Under the pieces are notes generated by a model. The model was not told the origin of the DNA and made no database searches. It saw nothing but the letters and a program-made list of their open reading frames with translations. Source: Diplosphaera chodatii (taxonomy: Eukaryota > Chlorophyta > Trebouxiophyceae > Prasiolales > Stichococcaceae). From it: a stretch of 64,000 nt of DNA. The stretch lies in assembly GCA_032358165.1 (NCBI GenBank), contig JAALGY010000015.1:3248626-3312625 (forward strand). Reading direction: 5' to 3'. The position numbers and the translations under genes are program-made. Positions within the stretch are counted from its first letter, which is position 1. Each line of letters begins with the position of its first letter. Positions 22,101 through 37,559 of this stretch are shown here, in pieces.

Positions 22101-22404
22101 ACAGCCACATGTGCATGCTCACCGACGGCAGGTCAGGTATCTTGTCCTTGAACCGCTTGTCTCGCGTCTTTCTGCTGTCCTCCTCTGCAAATGCCTGGAA
22201 TGGCTTCAGGTAGCTGCACATCGTGAGGCTGCGACCGCTGCCCCTGGATCGACGAGCACCCCTGCATGGTATCGGGCTTAGATGGCGCTGTGGCCATGAG
22301 CGCCCTGTCAGCACAGGGCATGCCGCAGTGGGCTGTGGCGTCTGACACTGGCGGGCATTGCCTGTGCAGACTGGCGGCGAGCACCCCATAGCCTCCGCAA
22401 ACAT
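19123..22404 (-). CDS. LPXC: UDP-3-O-acyl-N-acetylglucosamine deacetylase LpxC with an acidic insertion
   Basis: Thirteen exons join in frame to 489 residues: 22404-22123, 22030-21958, 21859-21797, 21692-21606, 21503-21442, 21245-21135, 20884-20784, 20656-20521, 20309-20179, 20011-19867, 19696-19601, 19459-19409, 19254-19123. Lpx motifs in order: TLKTSFTVGGLGLHSGEYAY, VRPAYAGEGRYFVR, GVEHLLSALEMLGVDNARIE (Glu265, zinc ligand His266), DGSALGW, AGVDHEAAAPIIG, RAKGYIKGGTSDCSVIAYG, SRHKLVDL (His440, Asp444) and KADHELH (His472). Zinc and base residues are kept, so the enzyme should be active; it makes the second step of lipid A-type synthesis, an organellar pathway in plants. The first ~60 residues are Arg/Ser-rich and acid-poor, like an organelle presequence; ATGs at 22389 and 22221 are alternative starts. 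Residues ~140-235 (LEDVGEPEVGP, ANQEADDLQVQLFLEYLKLQ, TFGDFVGEELSGTVDAQIEK) are an acidic insertion between the usual first strands. Confidence 0.9.
19261..19292. repeat. AAT/AAC-rich microsatellite in LpxC intron 12
   Basis: ATAATAATAATAACAATAAATAATAAC-type sequence next to the exon 13 acceptor on the minus strand; it gives that intron a T-rich tract before its AG. Confidence 0.7.
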
Positions 22405-22593
22405 CGTGCAGCAGTTCAGCTGCAGCTACATTCACGATCTAGACCGATTACGAGGTGCGAAACTGCTCTTCCAGCGGCACAAGCTGTCGACTGCAGGGGA
22501 CGCTCCGACATGCTAGACTTGGTAGTCCCTCTGGCGGCCATCCGGCGGAAAGCATGTGCTGTAGCATGCACACAAGGAACCACAGCGAGACGA

Positions 22594-22598
22594 TTACA
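22594..22598 (-). promoter_or_regulatory. TGTAA polyadenylation signal of riboflavin synthase
   Basis: TTACA on the plus strand, 25 nt beyond the riboflavin synthase stop at 22623. The spacing is nearly the same as for LpxC. Only 218 bp separate this stop from the LpxC start, so the LpxC promoter must lie here or in the upstream gene's 3' end. Confidence 0.55.
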
Positions 22599-22622
22599 TG
22601 TCAGAGATATGCACGAGGTTCA

Positions 22623-24171
22623 TCAATGCTTAGATGCCAGCGTGTCGGCCACTGCATCATAAGCTGTTTGCAGCGGCTGCAGCAACCCATTTGATTCATC
22701 AAGCGGCTGCTTTCCTAGGTACCGCGGCAGTAGCGTCTCCACTGTGTCCACGATAGCCTGGAGGCAGCAGCACAGCTGTATGACGTCTGTGACGGACGTA
22801 GTGGGCATGTAGCAAGACGAGACTAGACACGCTCAGCCGTTGCATAAGCCTGAGAGTAAAGTTTTCGACACACCTGCGTCTGGGCGTCAATCTCAATGTT
22901 GACTGCGTCACCCACTTGCCGCTTGCCCAGCACCGTGACTCGCAACGTCTCCGGAATGAGGTACACCGAGAAGCCATCATCATTCACCTCGCCCACCTGT
23001 TTGACCCCAGATCAATCACTTATAAATGGGCGACGTCAAGCTGACCAATGAATTGGCAGTTGGGAAAGGGGCCTCATCACAGCGCACCGTCAGGCTGCAG
23101 CCGTCAACCGCCACAAAGCCCTTGGGCAGCAGATACTTCATCCACTGCTTCGGCACCTACAGCAGCGCCGCACACTCAGTGCATTCTCAGATGATACCAG
23201 CCCAACAAGTGCTGCATTGAGCCATCCTGCATAGAGTCTCCAACCCTGCAAACCGTGCACACCTGGAACGACAGCTTTAGGTTGTTGGGGTCCCGCTGGT
23301 CCATGCCGCACAGCACCGCTGTCGTGTGCACGTGCCCAGACACCTGGTGCCCGCCGATCTCGTCGCCCATGCGTGCTGACCTGGCGGCACGCAGCCCAGC
23401 GCGTCAGCCCATATCCATGCCCTCGCAGCCCTGCGCGCTGCCGAGGTTGCCTCGCATTGGTTGTACTGGCGCCCTGACGAGGTGTAGCAGTGCAGCACGC
23501 ACCGCTCGAAGTTGACGGCGCTGTTCATCTCCAGGTCGCCGAGGTTCGTTGCCCGCAGCGTCTCGGAGATGACGTCGAAGCTGAGCAGCGGGCGCGTGGG
23601 GTCCTTGCTCTGTCCGATGCTCGTCACCTATGACAAGTAGAGCGATTGTCGCTAGGTTCCTTTCGAGCGGCACTGCGCTAGTGGCCTGGCAATTCAGGCG
23701 TGGTGAGCATTATCCAACCCTCACTGTAAGGCAGGTGCCATTGATGGCGACGCTGGCGCCGATCTGAATGCCGTCGGCTGAGCCCGGGGGAAAGGAGATG
23801 GCCAGTGTCACAAACTCGCCCTGCCGCCGGATCGATCGAATTGTGGCCTTGCCCTGGACAATGCCTGCGCTCAAACAAAGTTGAATATGACACTGCAGAT
23901 GCATCAGTCTGTGCTCCTGCCACAGCACGCGCAACTCCTGTCTGCCAGCAGCCGTATGCAGGCTGCCTGCTACCGGATGCCAACCTGTGAACAAGGCGCA
24001 CGGCGCCTGCCGCTGCTGCCGCTGTCTGAGCTGCCGTCGGTGCTGCACTTGACAATGCGGCGGGGCAGTCAACGCTGCGCTGCCGCCAAGGCAGCTGGTG
24101 CTGGCCGCAAGTGCGGTTGTTCCGCAGCAGCTGCTTCCGCTGTTGCCAAGATGCTGGACTCTACGAGCCAT
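22623..24171 (-). CDS. RIBC: Riboflavin synthase, plastid precursor
   Basis: Seven exons, all in frame (24171-23985, 23864-23725, 23627-23503, 23380-23263, 23156-23088, 22996-22874, 22757-22623), give 298 residues. Residues 1 to about 60 ([16 protein letters not shown]...) are Ser/Arg/Gln-rich and look like a transit peptide. The mature part starts [12 protein letters not shown], the canonical riboflavin synthase N-terminus. Domain 1: [31 protein letters not shown], then [20 protein letters not shown]. Domain 2: [31 protein letters not shown] and [13 protein letters not shown]. The two lumazine-binding folds together dismutate 6,7-dimethyl-8-ribityllumazine to riboflavin. Length after transit removal is normal. 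It is head-to-head with SQD1 across about 1 kb. Confidence 0.95.
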
Positions 24172-25214
24172 ACCCGCACATGGCTGATGGTAGCAGAGGC
24201 CTGTAAGACGACAATCATGTCGCACGTGCAGCAGAACCTGCTGGCCTATGTGCTTCAAGCCTAGATTTGAGCAAGTCTGATTAATAAGGCATATCCACAA
24301 CGTGCATGTAGCGGCGCACCAGCTGTGTGCATGGTGATGCTGCTCATCTGAGCTCTGCAACTGCACTGTTGCATGCTGCTCACGCGGTGCATGAATTGCT
24401 GACGTGTAGCCTGCGGTTGACCTGCTGCTTGACCGCTGCGCGATGTGTTGGATGATGTGTGTGCCGCAAGTGGTGCAACTTGGACGGTCACACTCGGCAA
24501 TGCGAATTCGCAGGAGGGTTACGTCTGAGTGGGGCTGAGCGAACACAATGATGCGCTCTTGTACAAATGTGGCACTGCACAGAACCACCACGCCGTGCGC
24601 AGGACACGCGCATTGTGTGCGAGTATGCAAGTGGTCGTGGGTGGAGTCGTCAGCACATTGAAGACCCACGAAAACGTGACCAGATTGATCACGCAAGGAG
24701 GTGTCAGTTTTCATTCACAAAAGATACATCTGGCATCAGGGAAGGCGCTGCAGCATGTCTGCACTTGGCAGCCGCTGCGGTGAGCGGCCTGCATGCCCAC
24801 GGATCATATTTGAGGAGACATGAGTGTGCTAGTGGTTCCAGAGACTGCTAGAATATGTGCGAGTGCATTGCAACAGGCAGGACGACTTCAGAACAAGGTC
24901 GCAGTCATAACATGGTCAATGTGTACCATGTCGTGCAGGAGGTGTGGCATGCACAGGGCAGCAGGCTCGGCGATCAAGCCCCACGCTTGCTGCTGCGCAG
25001 CAGCATAGCAGCCCGGCAGAGCGCCTGAGGCCCGCAGGCCGGTATGCAGCCCTCAGCAGCAAGGTGTGCGCAATATGCTCCCGCTCAAATGGATACGAGG
25101 CTCAGCCAGCATGCTGGTGCAGCAGGCTCTCAACCGTCCAACATGGTCGACCTGGAATGACATGGCAGACAAGATGTTGCAAACTTGCAGGCGGCTGAGC
25201 TTGCCGGCAGCAGC
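24172..25214. other. Divergent promoter region: riboflavin synthase / SQD1
   Basis: About 1 kb between two divergent starts, less GC-rich than the exons. On the plus strand it may hold an upstream SQD1 leader or transit-peptide exon, since the SQD1 N-terminus read from 25215 is short for a plastid precursor. An in-frame exon could not be fixed. Nothing else is recognised. Confidence 0.45.
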
Positions 25215-28820
<3,606 letters not shown>

Positions 28821-29422
28821 GCGCCACCAGGAGTGCCCTGGCGCAACGCGGCTGCGATGTGTTGACCACTGTGGGGGGTCAGCGGTGCTGGGTGCACAGA
28901 AGTCAGGGTGGTGCAGAAGCGCCATGCGTGCATGGTTGTCACGTTTGGCGGTGCATGAAGTGGGACATTGCCAGAATGCTAGCCGCGGCTTTTCTGAGAT
29001 CTGCTTGGTGAACCATAAATGGACATCTCTTGCTGTCTCCGACTCAGTTATTACATCTCAAACCAGCAACTCTCGTCACATCATCTCTGCGCATCATCCC
29101 GACTGACCCTGATACGGTGCTCCATAAACAGCAGGGGTCAAAGGTCCGGAGACACACAACACTGTGCGGCTGTCAGTCGGTCTGATGCCACCTGAGACCA
29201 CAGCTCGTGAACTGCATTGCCGCCAATCGCAGCGCCCACAGTTTGTCCTGCTGTGCGCTCCACATACGGTGGTGAAGCCATGGCCTCCTCCAGCTCTGAA
29301 GCAGCCGCATCCGGCCCAGCAGCCATCCAGCTGCCAGCAATCTCAGGCCCCGCTGTGTTGCGTGCAGCCGACTCTGCCAGCTGCCATGGCGTGCTCACTG
29401 CCACTGAAGCTGCCTCGCTTGC
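28821..29422. other. Convergent 3' regions of SQD1 and starch branching enzyme
   Basis: No coding exon is supported. TTACA at 29051-29055 reads TGTAA on the minus strand, about 370 nt beyond the branching enzyme stop. Open frames on both strands lack recognisable features. Confidence 0.4.
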
Positions 29423-32400
29423 TCAATATGAGTAGAAGGGGCCTGCAGCAGCACTGGCAAAGATCAGCCTGCCTGCAATGCGCTGCATGAGTTGGGCTTG
29501 TCCGCAGCTGCATATGGACACTGTGATGCAGATATGTGCAAGACTGCAGTTTCAGCTGTGTGGTTATGGCAGACAAGGCTTCCCAACGAGCATTTAATAC
29601 ATAGAATGACGCACCCAGGCCCTTGACGCCCAGGCCGGGGATGCCGGCGGGCTTGGAGTCTGCCTCTGCGTCGCAGCACTCTGCCGGTGCGTACACCACG
29701 ACTGTGCGCGAGGGCGCGTACACCTGCGGCCAGCAACATGTTCGTGTTGCGGGTCCAGATGCGACTTCAAAAACCAAAAAGGGCCAGTGGCACGCCTGAT
29801 CTGCACAGCGTCCCGGCTCCATCAAGAGGGTGATTGCAGGGTAAAGCTGGACTGACAGTGTGACGCGTGCACCTGCACAAAGGAGAGCAGTGTTACCTGG
29901 AAGGAGTTGGGGCGGTTGTCGTAGGTGCCCTCCTGCGTGGTGTACTCTGTGTTGTACTTCTTGCTGGCGTTCTCGTAGCCGCCAAACACGGCCTCGTCTG
30001 AAGACAGCGCCACCTGCAAGCCGAGGGGAGCTCACATCATAGACGGAACGATGTGCGCCTTGATGACGCTGCGCTGGCGACTCATACAAAGCACAACGAC
30101 AGATCAGGTATGCCGATCAAGATATCATGGCAGTCATGCCTGGCGGCCCTGCAACTCTGCCGAGCTCTGAGCCTGATTTGCACTTCCACGCAGCGGGGCT
30201 CAAACCTGTGCCCATGCACAGCAGAGCCAGCAGCAGCGCGGCCGAGGCCGCACCTTGTAGGGCCCCGGCAGCAGGCAGCCGACGCGGTAGTCGTTGTAGC
30301 TGCTGGTGGGGTGGAAGTTGAACACCATGACCAGGTCCCCCCGCTCCAGCACCACCAGCTTGTCGCCCTCGTCCTTGCGGGACACGTATGTGTGCGGCGC
30401 CGCCACAAAGCCAAAGGCCTGCATGGAAAACGCACATGACCAGCTGTTCAACTCTGATAGTTACAGACTGGTGTGCTTGCTGCAGAGCTGCCAAGGAGCC
30501 GTCCTTGATGCCCGGGATCCCAGCGCCCAGACAACCAAACCACATTACCAGAGGGCGCAAGCCACCACCAACAGTACATCAGCTGCCGTGGCAACCGCAG
30601 CAGCAGCAGGCCAGACGCGGCCGCCGCACCTTGTCCAGGTGGTTCATCGCGCGGTCGAAGGCGTACATGAACTTGTAGCGCAGCTGCGGGTCCTCCGCCA
30701 GGTCCCACCGCCGCCGGCACTTGTCCAGGCTGCCGCCGTTGCCTGCAGTGCATCCACACACGGCTGCCGTCACCACCGATGCTGTGTCAAATTGCTTTGT
30801 GAGCCACCCTGCTCCTGGCAGCCTGGCCAAGACAGTGCGGAGCCTTGGACCTGCAGCACCAGCAGGGAGCCCGTACTTCGAGTGCTCTGCACCTGGCACA
30901 AAGGCGCCGGTGGAGGTGTCGTAGGTGTCATCCCGCGGGAAGTCGATCCACTCGGGGTGCCTGCAGGACCAGGCAGGGAAGCGTCAGACAGCAGGCAGGC
31001 GAGTACAACCAGGAGCTTTGCTAAGTTTAGCATCAGTGCTGTTGTGCATCAGGCACCGCGGAGTGCTGAGGGTATGCATGGCTGCGCACCCGAACTCGTT
31101 GCCCATGAAGTTGAGGTATGACTCGCCGCCCAGCGTCATGGTGATCAGCCGGATCTGCACAGCCGTAAGCATGGTCAGAGGCTGCACGAGCAGGTGAACA
31201 ACGTATCTGATGTTATGGCCGGACTTGCTGCTGACCTGGCGTCACAGTAGTGGATGGCCCCTTCAGGGTCAGACGCTACACCAGGCTGGCAGCTTCCTGT
31301 GGCGCATTGCTGCTGGCGGAAGCGCTGGCAGACCAGGGGGCGCACCATCTTGTGCAGGGCGATGCCGCGCTCCACGCGCGGGCTGCTGTTGCCCAGCAGG
31401 CTCATGTGGTCGTACATGTCCGCGTCCATCAGCCAGAATGCGATGGTCTTGTCGCCCACCAGCGCCTGTGGACATTGTTCATTCCATCACAGCAGCAGCG
31501 AGAGACAGCGGCGGCTGGAGGAGGCGTGCAAAGACTTTGAGCGCACCCCACAACCACCTGACGACTGTGCAACAGCACCTGGCCAGATTCACAGCCAACC
31601 CTGACCATTGCGCGGCGGAGCTGCGATGGCCCTGCAGAACAAGGGTTACGCTCACCTGGTCGTGCGACTCGGCGTACCCGACGCAGTCCTCCTTGTACCG
31701 CCGGTTGGTCAGCGTGTGGATGATGTTGCCCATGTCCCAGTCGTAGTCGCTGGGCGTCTTCTCCAGCACCTGCTTGGGGACACAGCAGCCTGAGACTGTC
31801 GAATGGCACTCAAACTGTCGTGAGCATGACGCGCGTGGCTGGCGCTCTCTTCTCCTCCATCCACTGCCAAGACATATCACTCTTCTAATACGCTGAACTT
31901 CGTGCAACCTCTTGCTTGCCAGCCTCAGAGGACACTCGATGTAGACTGACTTCGGCATGTGTTCAGTCATCAGGTAGGCAGCGCTTGCAGCCTAGTGACA
32001 ATGTCGCAGTACCTCAATCCACTTGTCGGCGATGGCCATCTGCAGCCGGTAGTCAAAGCCGACACCGCCCTCTGACACTGGCCTGCAGGATTTAGCGATA
32101 AAGGATCAGCGAGCAGGCTTGTTACCAGGGCAGCAATGCAGCAGCAGCAGCAGCAGTTCCAGAACCGCACAGCCAGTGAAAGGCAGAGCAGCATGCACCA
32201 ACAGGCCCGCAACATCACAGAGCGCATGCGCTGGTGAGCACGCACCGGCAGAAGGTGGGCATGCCGGACACGTCCTCGCCGATGGTGATGCAGCTGGGGA
32301 ACAGGTCGTGCACCATCTGGTTCATGAGCATCAGGTACACCACCGCCTCGATGTCCGTCGCCATGCCGAAGTACTCCTCGTAGTTGCCTGCAGGGGTGTG

Positions 32401-35400
32401 CAATTTCGTGAGATGCCACCCCACCCCAAGTTTCAGACAGGAGAGCAAGATGCGGAGGTGCACCCAAGTCTGCCTGGCGTGCGACCAGGGCGAGTTGCCT
32501 CAGACACATAGCGGTCATCAAGGCAGCATTCAGCCTTCCGATGCATGCGCCGCACCTGTGAACGCCATCTGCAGACCGTGGTGGTGGTACATCATGCTGG
32601 TGACGCCGTCAAAGCGGTAGCCGTCAAACTTGTACTCGTCGATCCACCAGCGCGAGTTGGACACCAGGAAGCGCAGCGTCTCCCAGTTGCCTGCAGCACG
32701 GTGAGCCGCATGTCAGCTGCAAAACATCAAGCAGTGCAGGCGGATGCCACCTCACGCTTCCAGCTTGGGAGTGCAGGGCAAGCAATGCACACACTCTTTT
32801 CCCTGAGCCTTTCGCTGGCAGCATCGACTGTCTCAGGTGCGGTGTCATCAACGCTTTTAGTGCAACCCCCATGATGCATGGTGGTTGAGACTGCACCGTA
32901 GTTGAAGCAGCGGGAATCCCACATCCAGTGGTACCCGCGGCCGCCGCCGTGGAAGTACATCGCCTCGGTGCCATCAAACATGTTGATGCCGTCGTTGGTG
33001 TTCTTGCTGCAGACCGATCAACACCACCGTGTGAGAGCAGTGCCCTGAAGCGGCATCTGAACCAGGTCCTCAGTGCAGCGGAGGTCAGCAGCACATGAAA
33101 GACGACTGAGCAGGTGACGCTTGCATGGCCCTGAGGCTGCAAGTGTCGGGCTGTGGGCACCTGGCGTGGGAGTGCACCACGTCCATGAGCACGACCAGGC
33201 CCAGGCGGTGAGCCTCGTCGATCATCGCCTTCAGCTCGTCCGGCGTGCCGCACCGGCTGCTGGCCTGCAGGGCAGTCAACAGAGGCCTCAGGGGCAGCGC
33301 ACGCTGCAGAGTAGCCACTTCGTACACATCGTGAAGTGCAGATGCTGCCGTAAGGTGGCACGTATGTGCTACAGCAGTGGCCCCTGACATGACAGCGATG
33401 CGCACCGCAAAGAAGTTTGTCACATGGTAGCCGAAGGACCTGTGCGCAGGCAACGCAAACTCAGTACCTGTGCTGTGTGCAGGTGCGCCAGCACCACACA
33501 AGTGCAGCAATGGTTCAGGTGTCTGTGCACTGCATGACACATCGCTGCCCTGCACTCACCCGTAGTACGCGTGCTCCTGCACCGCCATGATCTGGATGGC
33601 GTTGTAGCCCAGCATGCGGATGCGCGGCAGCATCTCGTTCTTGAAGTCGGTGTAGCTGTTGATGCGCGGCTCCTGGCTGGACATGCCCACGTGGCACTCG
33701 TAGATGCGCAGCGCGCGCGGCCTGCGTTCAGGGAAAGCACTCGATCTGGACATCAGGCTGCAGGCTGAACTCGACCAAAGGCTGACACGCAGCCTGACAG
33801 GCCGCAGAAGCTTTGTCCGGCCCGGGCGGGTGTGGGGCGCCCGCAGCGCACCGCTCGGGCCGCGGGTACTTGAAGGTGTAGTGCGCGCCATCCCGCAGCT
33901 GCCCCGCCGGCGCCGTCTCCAGCGGCTCATAGTACACGCCGTTGAATTGCACCTGTCCACATAGGCACAGGGGTTGAAGATGCCCTTGCCAACGTCCTGT
34001 GTTTATGCTTGCATCACATGGAGGCGAAAGACTTCGTGGCTCAGAGTCAGACCCAATAAGGGTTGAAAGCACCTCGTTAGGGTCTTGCGTCGCCCACTTG
34101 ATCCAGGCGGGGATGCGCTCCACCCACTCCCCGTATGCCGTCTCAAGCCGCGTCTTGATCTTCGACCTGTGATCGCAGGCCAGTCGAGTCGTTACAATCT
34201 GAGGCCAAAGTAGCAACTGGCACCCTGTTGCATTGAACAGGCCTTACACCAGCGTGGCAGGTGCGCTGACAGGGCCACAGACATTTCAGCTGCCTTGCCG
34301 CAGCACTGAACTGCTGCAGCCTGCTCGTCCCCTCACTTGTGCTGGACTGCGGGGCTGCCGTCGGCGCCGTCGGGCAGGAACAGCTCCCAGACGCCAAAGT
34401 CGTTGCGCACCGCCCAGTGGTTGTCCTGCGGCTGCCAGCCGTTGAACTCCCCCACCAGCGCAATGGCCTGCAGCGACATCGTGGCAGGTTTTTCAGCAGT
34501 TTGTTCAGAATCGGCTGCCCAGACCATTTGCAGATGATGCGTCCCAACACACCTGGCATGCGCTCTGAGGTCTGGTCTGCTGACAGGGAATGCACAATAG
34601 AGCTGAGTGCACAGCACCTATGTGCTCGCCCAGGACTGCTTCCCTCATGCACGCCTTCGGTTCTTGAGCCCCTGTGTGCCACAAGTTCTCCTGCCCTGCA
34701 TCCCACCGTCCCCCTGGGGGGCCTGCAGAGGCCTTATGGAACAGGCTCGAGTGCTCACCCGTGCGCCGGGCGCCCACTCGCGGTACCAGAGGCCAGCTGC
34801 GCCGTCCTTCTCCCCCCTGTTGAAGCCGTAGTACCTGCAAAATAGCAGGCTTTCACTGAAGCACTGCAATCCTCAAGCAGCACACTGCCCTGTAGCCAGC
34901 ACCCAGCGTGCGGTGACAGCATGTTCTCAGACTCACTTGTAGCCCTGCGAGAACTTGGCGAGACCGCCCTCATTGTTGTCGATCGCCTCGCGTATGCTCT
35001 TGTACGCGTGCCAGCGATACTGCAAGACAAATCAGCTCAGCTTTAGCATCTGAATGATGTCAAGCGACACAACAGCGTGTGTATCCATACGCATATCATA
35101 CACACACTCTCATCAATGCACTCTCATCAGTGCACTGGATGTGCAGAGGGAGGGCCACACATGGCACACAGACCTTGAAGTGGTCGGCGTGGCTCCACAG
35201 CGAGTCGTCCCACTTCAGGCACTCTGTGCCGTCGTGCTGCGGCACCGGCTGGATGGCCCCATACTGCTCAATGAAGGGCGCGCCTGGGTCTGCCTGCAGC
35301 ATCTCAGACCGCAGGTGAACGATCAACAGCCGCCACAGGAGCCTTGCTGCTTACTATTGCTGAACGACACTCTGCTCACATCTGCAGACGTCTAGAAGCG

Positions 35401-36869
35401 GTGACACTCTTGATGACATGCCACAGGAGAATGGGTGGCACAAGGCACCTGCTGCGGGGACCAGTAGTCCTCAGCGGTCTGCGGCGCAGGCCGCGACTCT
35501 GCTGCGTGTGCTGCATCCAGCTCTGCTGCCGTGGCCAGGCCGCCGTGAGGCGCCACGCCTGGACGCCAAGACCCACTATCAGCAGCAAACATACGATGGC
35601 AGCTGCAAGCACATAGCTGCTGGATACTGTGACAGCACAGCAGCGCTGAAAGGATCCAGGGAAGGTCTCAGGGCTTGCTGCCCAGTCCCAGCAAAGCAGA
35701 CACGGCTCGTGCATGCAGTATGCGCCCTCACGAAATTCACAGACGGCACAGTGCCAGACCTGCATGCTCGTTTGACGTGGATGGCATGCCCGCGGGGCGG
35801 TCCGCGCTGGGCGGTGAGGCGGGCGGTGCTGCGGTGGCGGCCGTCTTGTTGCCGTTGGCGGCCGCGCCGTTGTCTGCTGCGCCGAGGACCGCCTCGGGGG
35901 AGGCGGGGCCGCCCGCTGCGCCGCCGCTGCTGCCGCTGCTGCTCAGCTGCCCGACGGCCGCCTCCGCCTCGGAGATGGAGCTGCGCAGCGCCTCGTTCTC
36001 GGAGCGCAGCGACTCCAGGGACTGCCGGGAGGCATCGTCGCCCTTGCCGGTCGCCGCCGCCGGCTGCAGGCCATGGCGCTGCGCATCTGCAGGCACAGTG
36101 GGGCGTTACCGTTAGCAATGTGGATGCACTGTCTGAGTAACAGCAGTCTCGCTACAACGATGTCGCCTCCCAAGATACCAGGCCCAGTGTACACCAGCTG
36201 CAGACGTGCTGATCTGACAACAGGCACAGCAGGACGTGCCGCCTACGCTGTGCCACGCGGCCCACGAACGAGTGCACAGCTTTTGAGCATCATCGCAGCG
36301 CGACAAAGCCTCGGCAGCCCGCCAGCGAGGGCAACATACGACATGAGTGGGTGTGCAGATACTTGTGGTCTAGAAAGGCTATTTGCTGAAACGTTGCGGT
36401 GCAGCAGCTTCGCGCAGGCAAATGCGCAGTGCAAAGGCCCCAATGCTGTTATCGCTGAGGTTTGCCGCGCCTACTTGCTGCGCTCACTGAGCTGATCACT
36501 GTCGTTGAGACCGTAGAAGTGCAGGTCAACAGACCACTCAGCAGCATGGCCCAGCATTCACAGTGTGTGATCAAAGCTATTACGTGCACAGTCGCCGCTT
36601 CGCAGTACCCGAATGCACAAGCATGCTCGATCTACATCTTGTCATGAAACGGACATCAGTGCTATGCCAGGGATTCGCGATGCGCAATCCTTGCATCAGA
36701 TGTTGATGATCAGTCTCCAACGAAGTGGCGGCCCACCTCGGCTGTGCTGATGGCGCTGCGTGCCGGATCTGAACGGTCTGGCCGTGCTGCAACATCTGCT
36801 TGCCTGCAGCCGCTGTGCGGCCGCGCTGCCTGCGGGCAGGCCCGACCGCATGCCGGCCTGTAACGTCAT
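29423..36869 (-). CDS. SBE: Starch (1,4-alpha-glucan) branching enzyme, plastid precursor
   Basis: Twenty-five exons all keep frame and give 940 residues; the first is 36869-36737, the second 36086-35760, and the last 29442-29423 is only 20 nt (ending GPFYSY). Residues 1-45 ([20 protein letters not shown]...) look like a transit peptide. They are followed by a short coiled coil ([20 protein letters not shown]) and a Gly/Ala-rich linker. The core has the CBM48 fold ([29 protein letters not shown]), then the GH13 barrel: [51 protein letters not shown] (nucleophile Asp556), [14 protein letters not shown] (acid/base Glu611), GYAESHDQ (Asp681) and [19 protein letters not shown]. The C-terminal beta domain follows with [15 protein letters not shown]. 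It makes alpha-1,6 branches in starch. All catalytic residues are kept. It is head-to-head with pyrophosphatase. Confidence 0.96.
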
Positions 36870-37559
36870 GAGTCACCCTGCAAACTGCCGAGCCTGCACC
36901 CTTCTGGGGCTGCTACTGCCTAGGCCATCGCCCTGAAGCAGGAGACCGCTCACAGCTGGGTGGAAGCAGATTCGCATCAAAAGCCTCCTACTTCCAGGCG
37001 CTGCAAGGTCCCGTTTCTGCATTGACAGTCCCTTGCTTCACGCTGACCGGCGTAACGGTGTTCGACAGGCGGAGCGAGCACCTGGCGTGATGCAGAATCT
37101 GCAGAACATCGTCAACTTGCTAAGAAGGCGTGTCCAAGGCTCTCGCTGATGCTCTTTGTCACAGTTGCCGTCGAGCAGTAGGTGTAAGTTGCAGATCGCT
37201 TGCGAAAGCCTCACAAAATACATTCCAGGGTCAACCTTCCGCGGCGGACGTTCCGCAGGGGAAGGTAGGTTGTATGTTTGATGTATATATGATTGAGTAG
37301 CAACCCTACCGCCAGCCACATCTGCGGTTGCACTTCACCACACGTGCAGCGCGCGATGAAACGTCGAGACCGTCAATGTCAGCTGAGCATTCGCTGAACA
37401 TACTCTGCCTCGCTTTGACTTCAAAACTGTCATGATCGCAGCATCAGACAAGCATCTGCTGCACCTTGACCGCATCGTCATTGTGTGGTGGTCAGGCACA
37501 CAGGCTGACACAAGTGAAGGTCATGCGGGTCATGTCTGTGATGCATGTCCGCAGGAATC
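36870..37559. other. Bidirectional promoter region: branching enzyme / pyrophosphatase
   Basis: About 690 bp between two divergent ATGs. A TATA-like GTATATATGA lies near 37281-37290. No coding exon is supported. Both 5' UTRs and both promoters must lie here unless a leader exon is missed. Confidence 0.5.

Noticed and set aside
19123..22404. LpxC as bacterial contamination or recent transfer
   Set aside because: Thirteen introns of local type, a local-style polyadenylation signal and a presequence show a resident nuclear gene.
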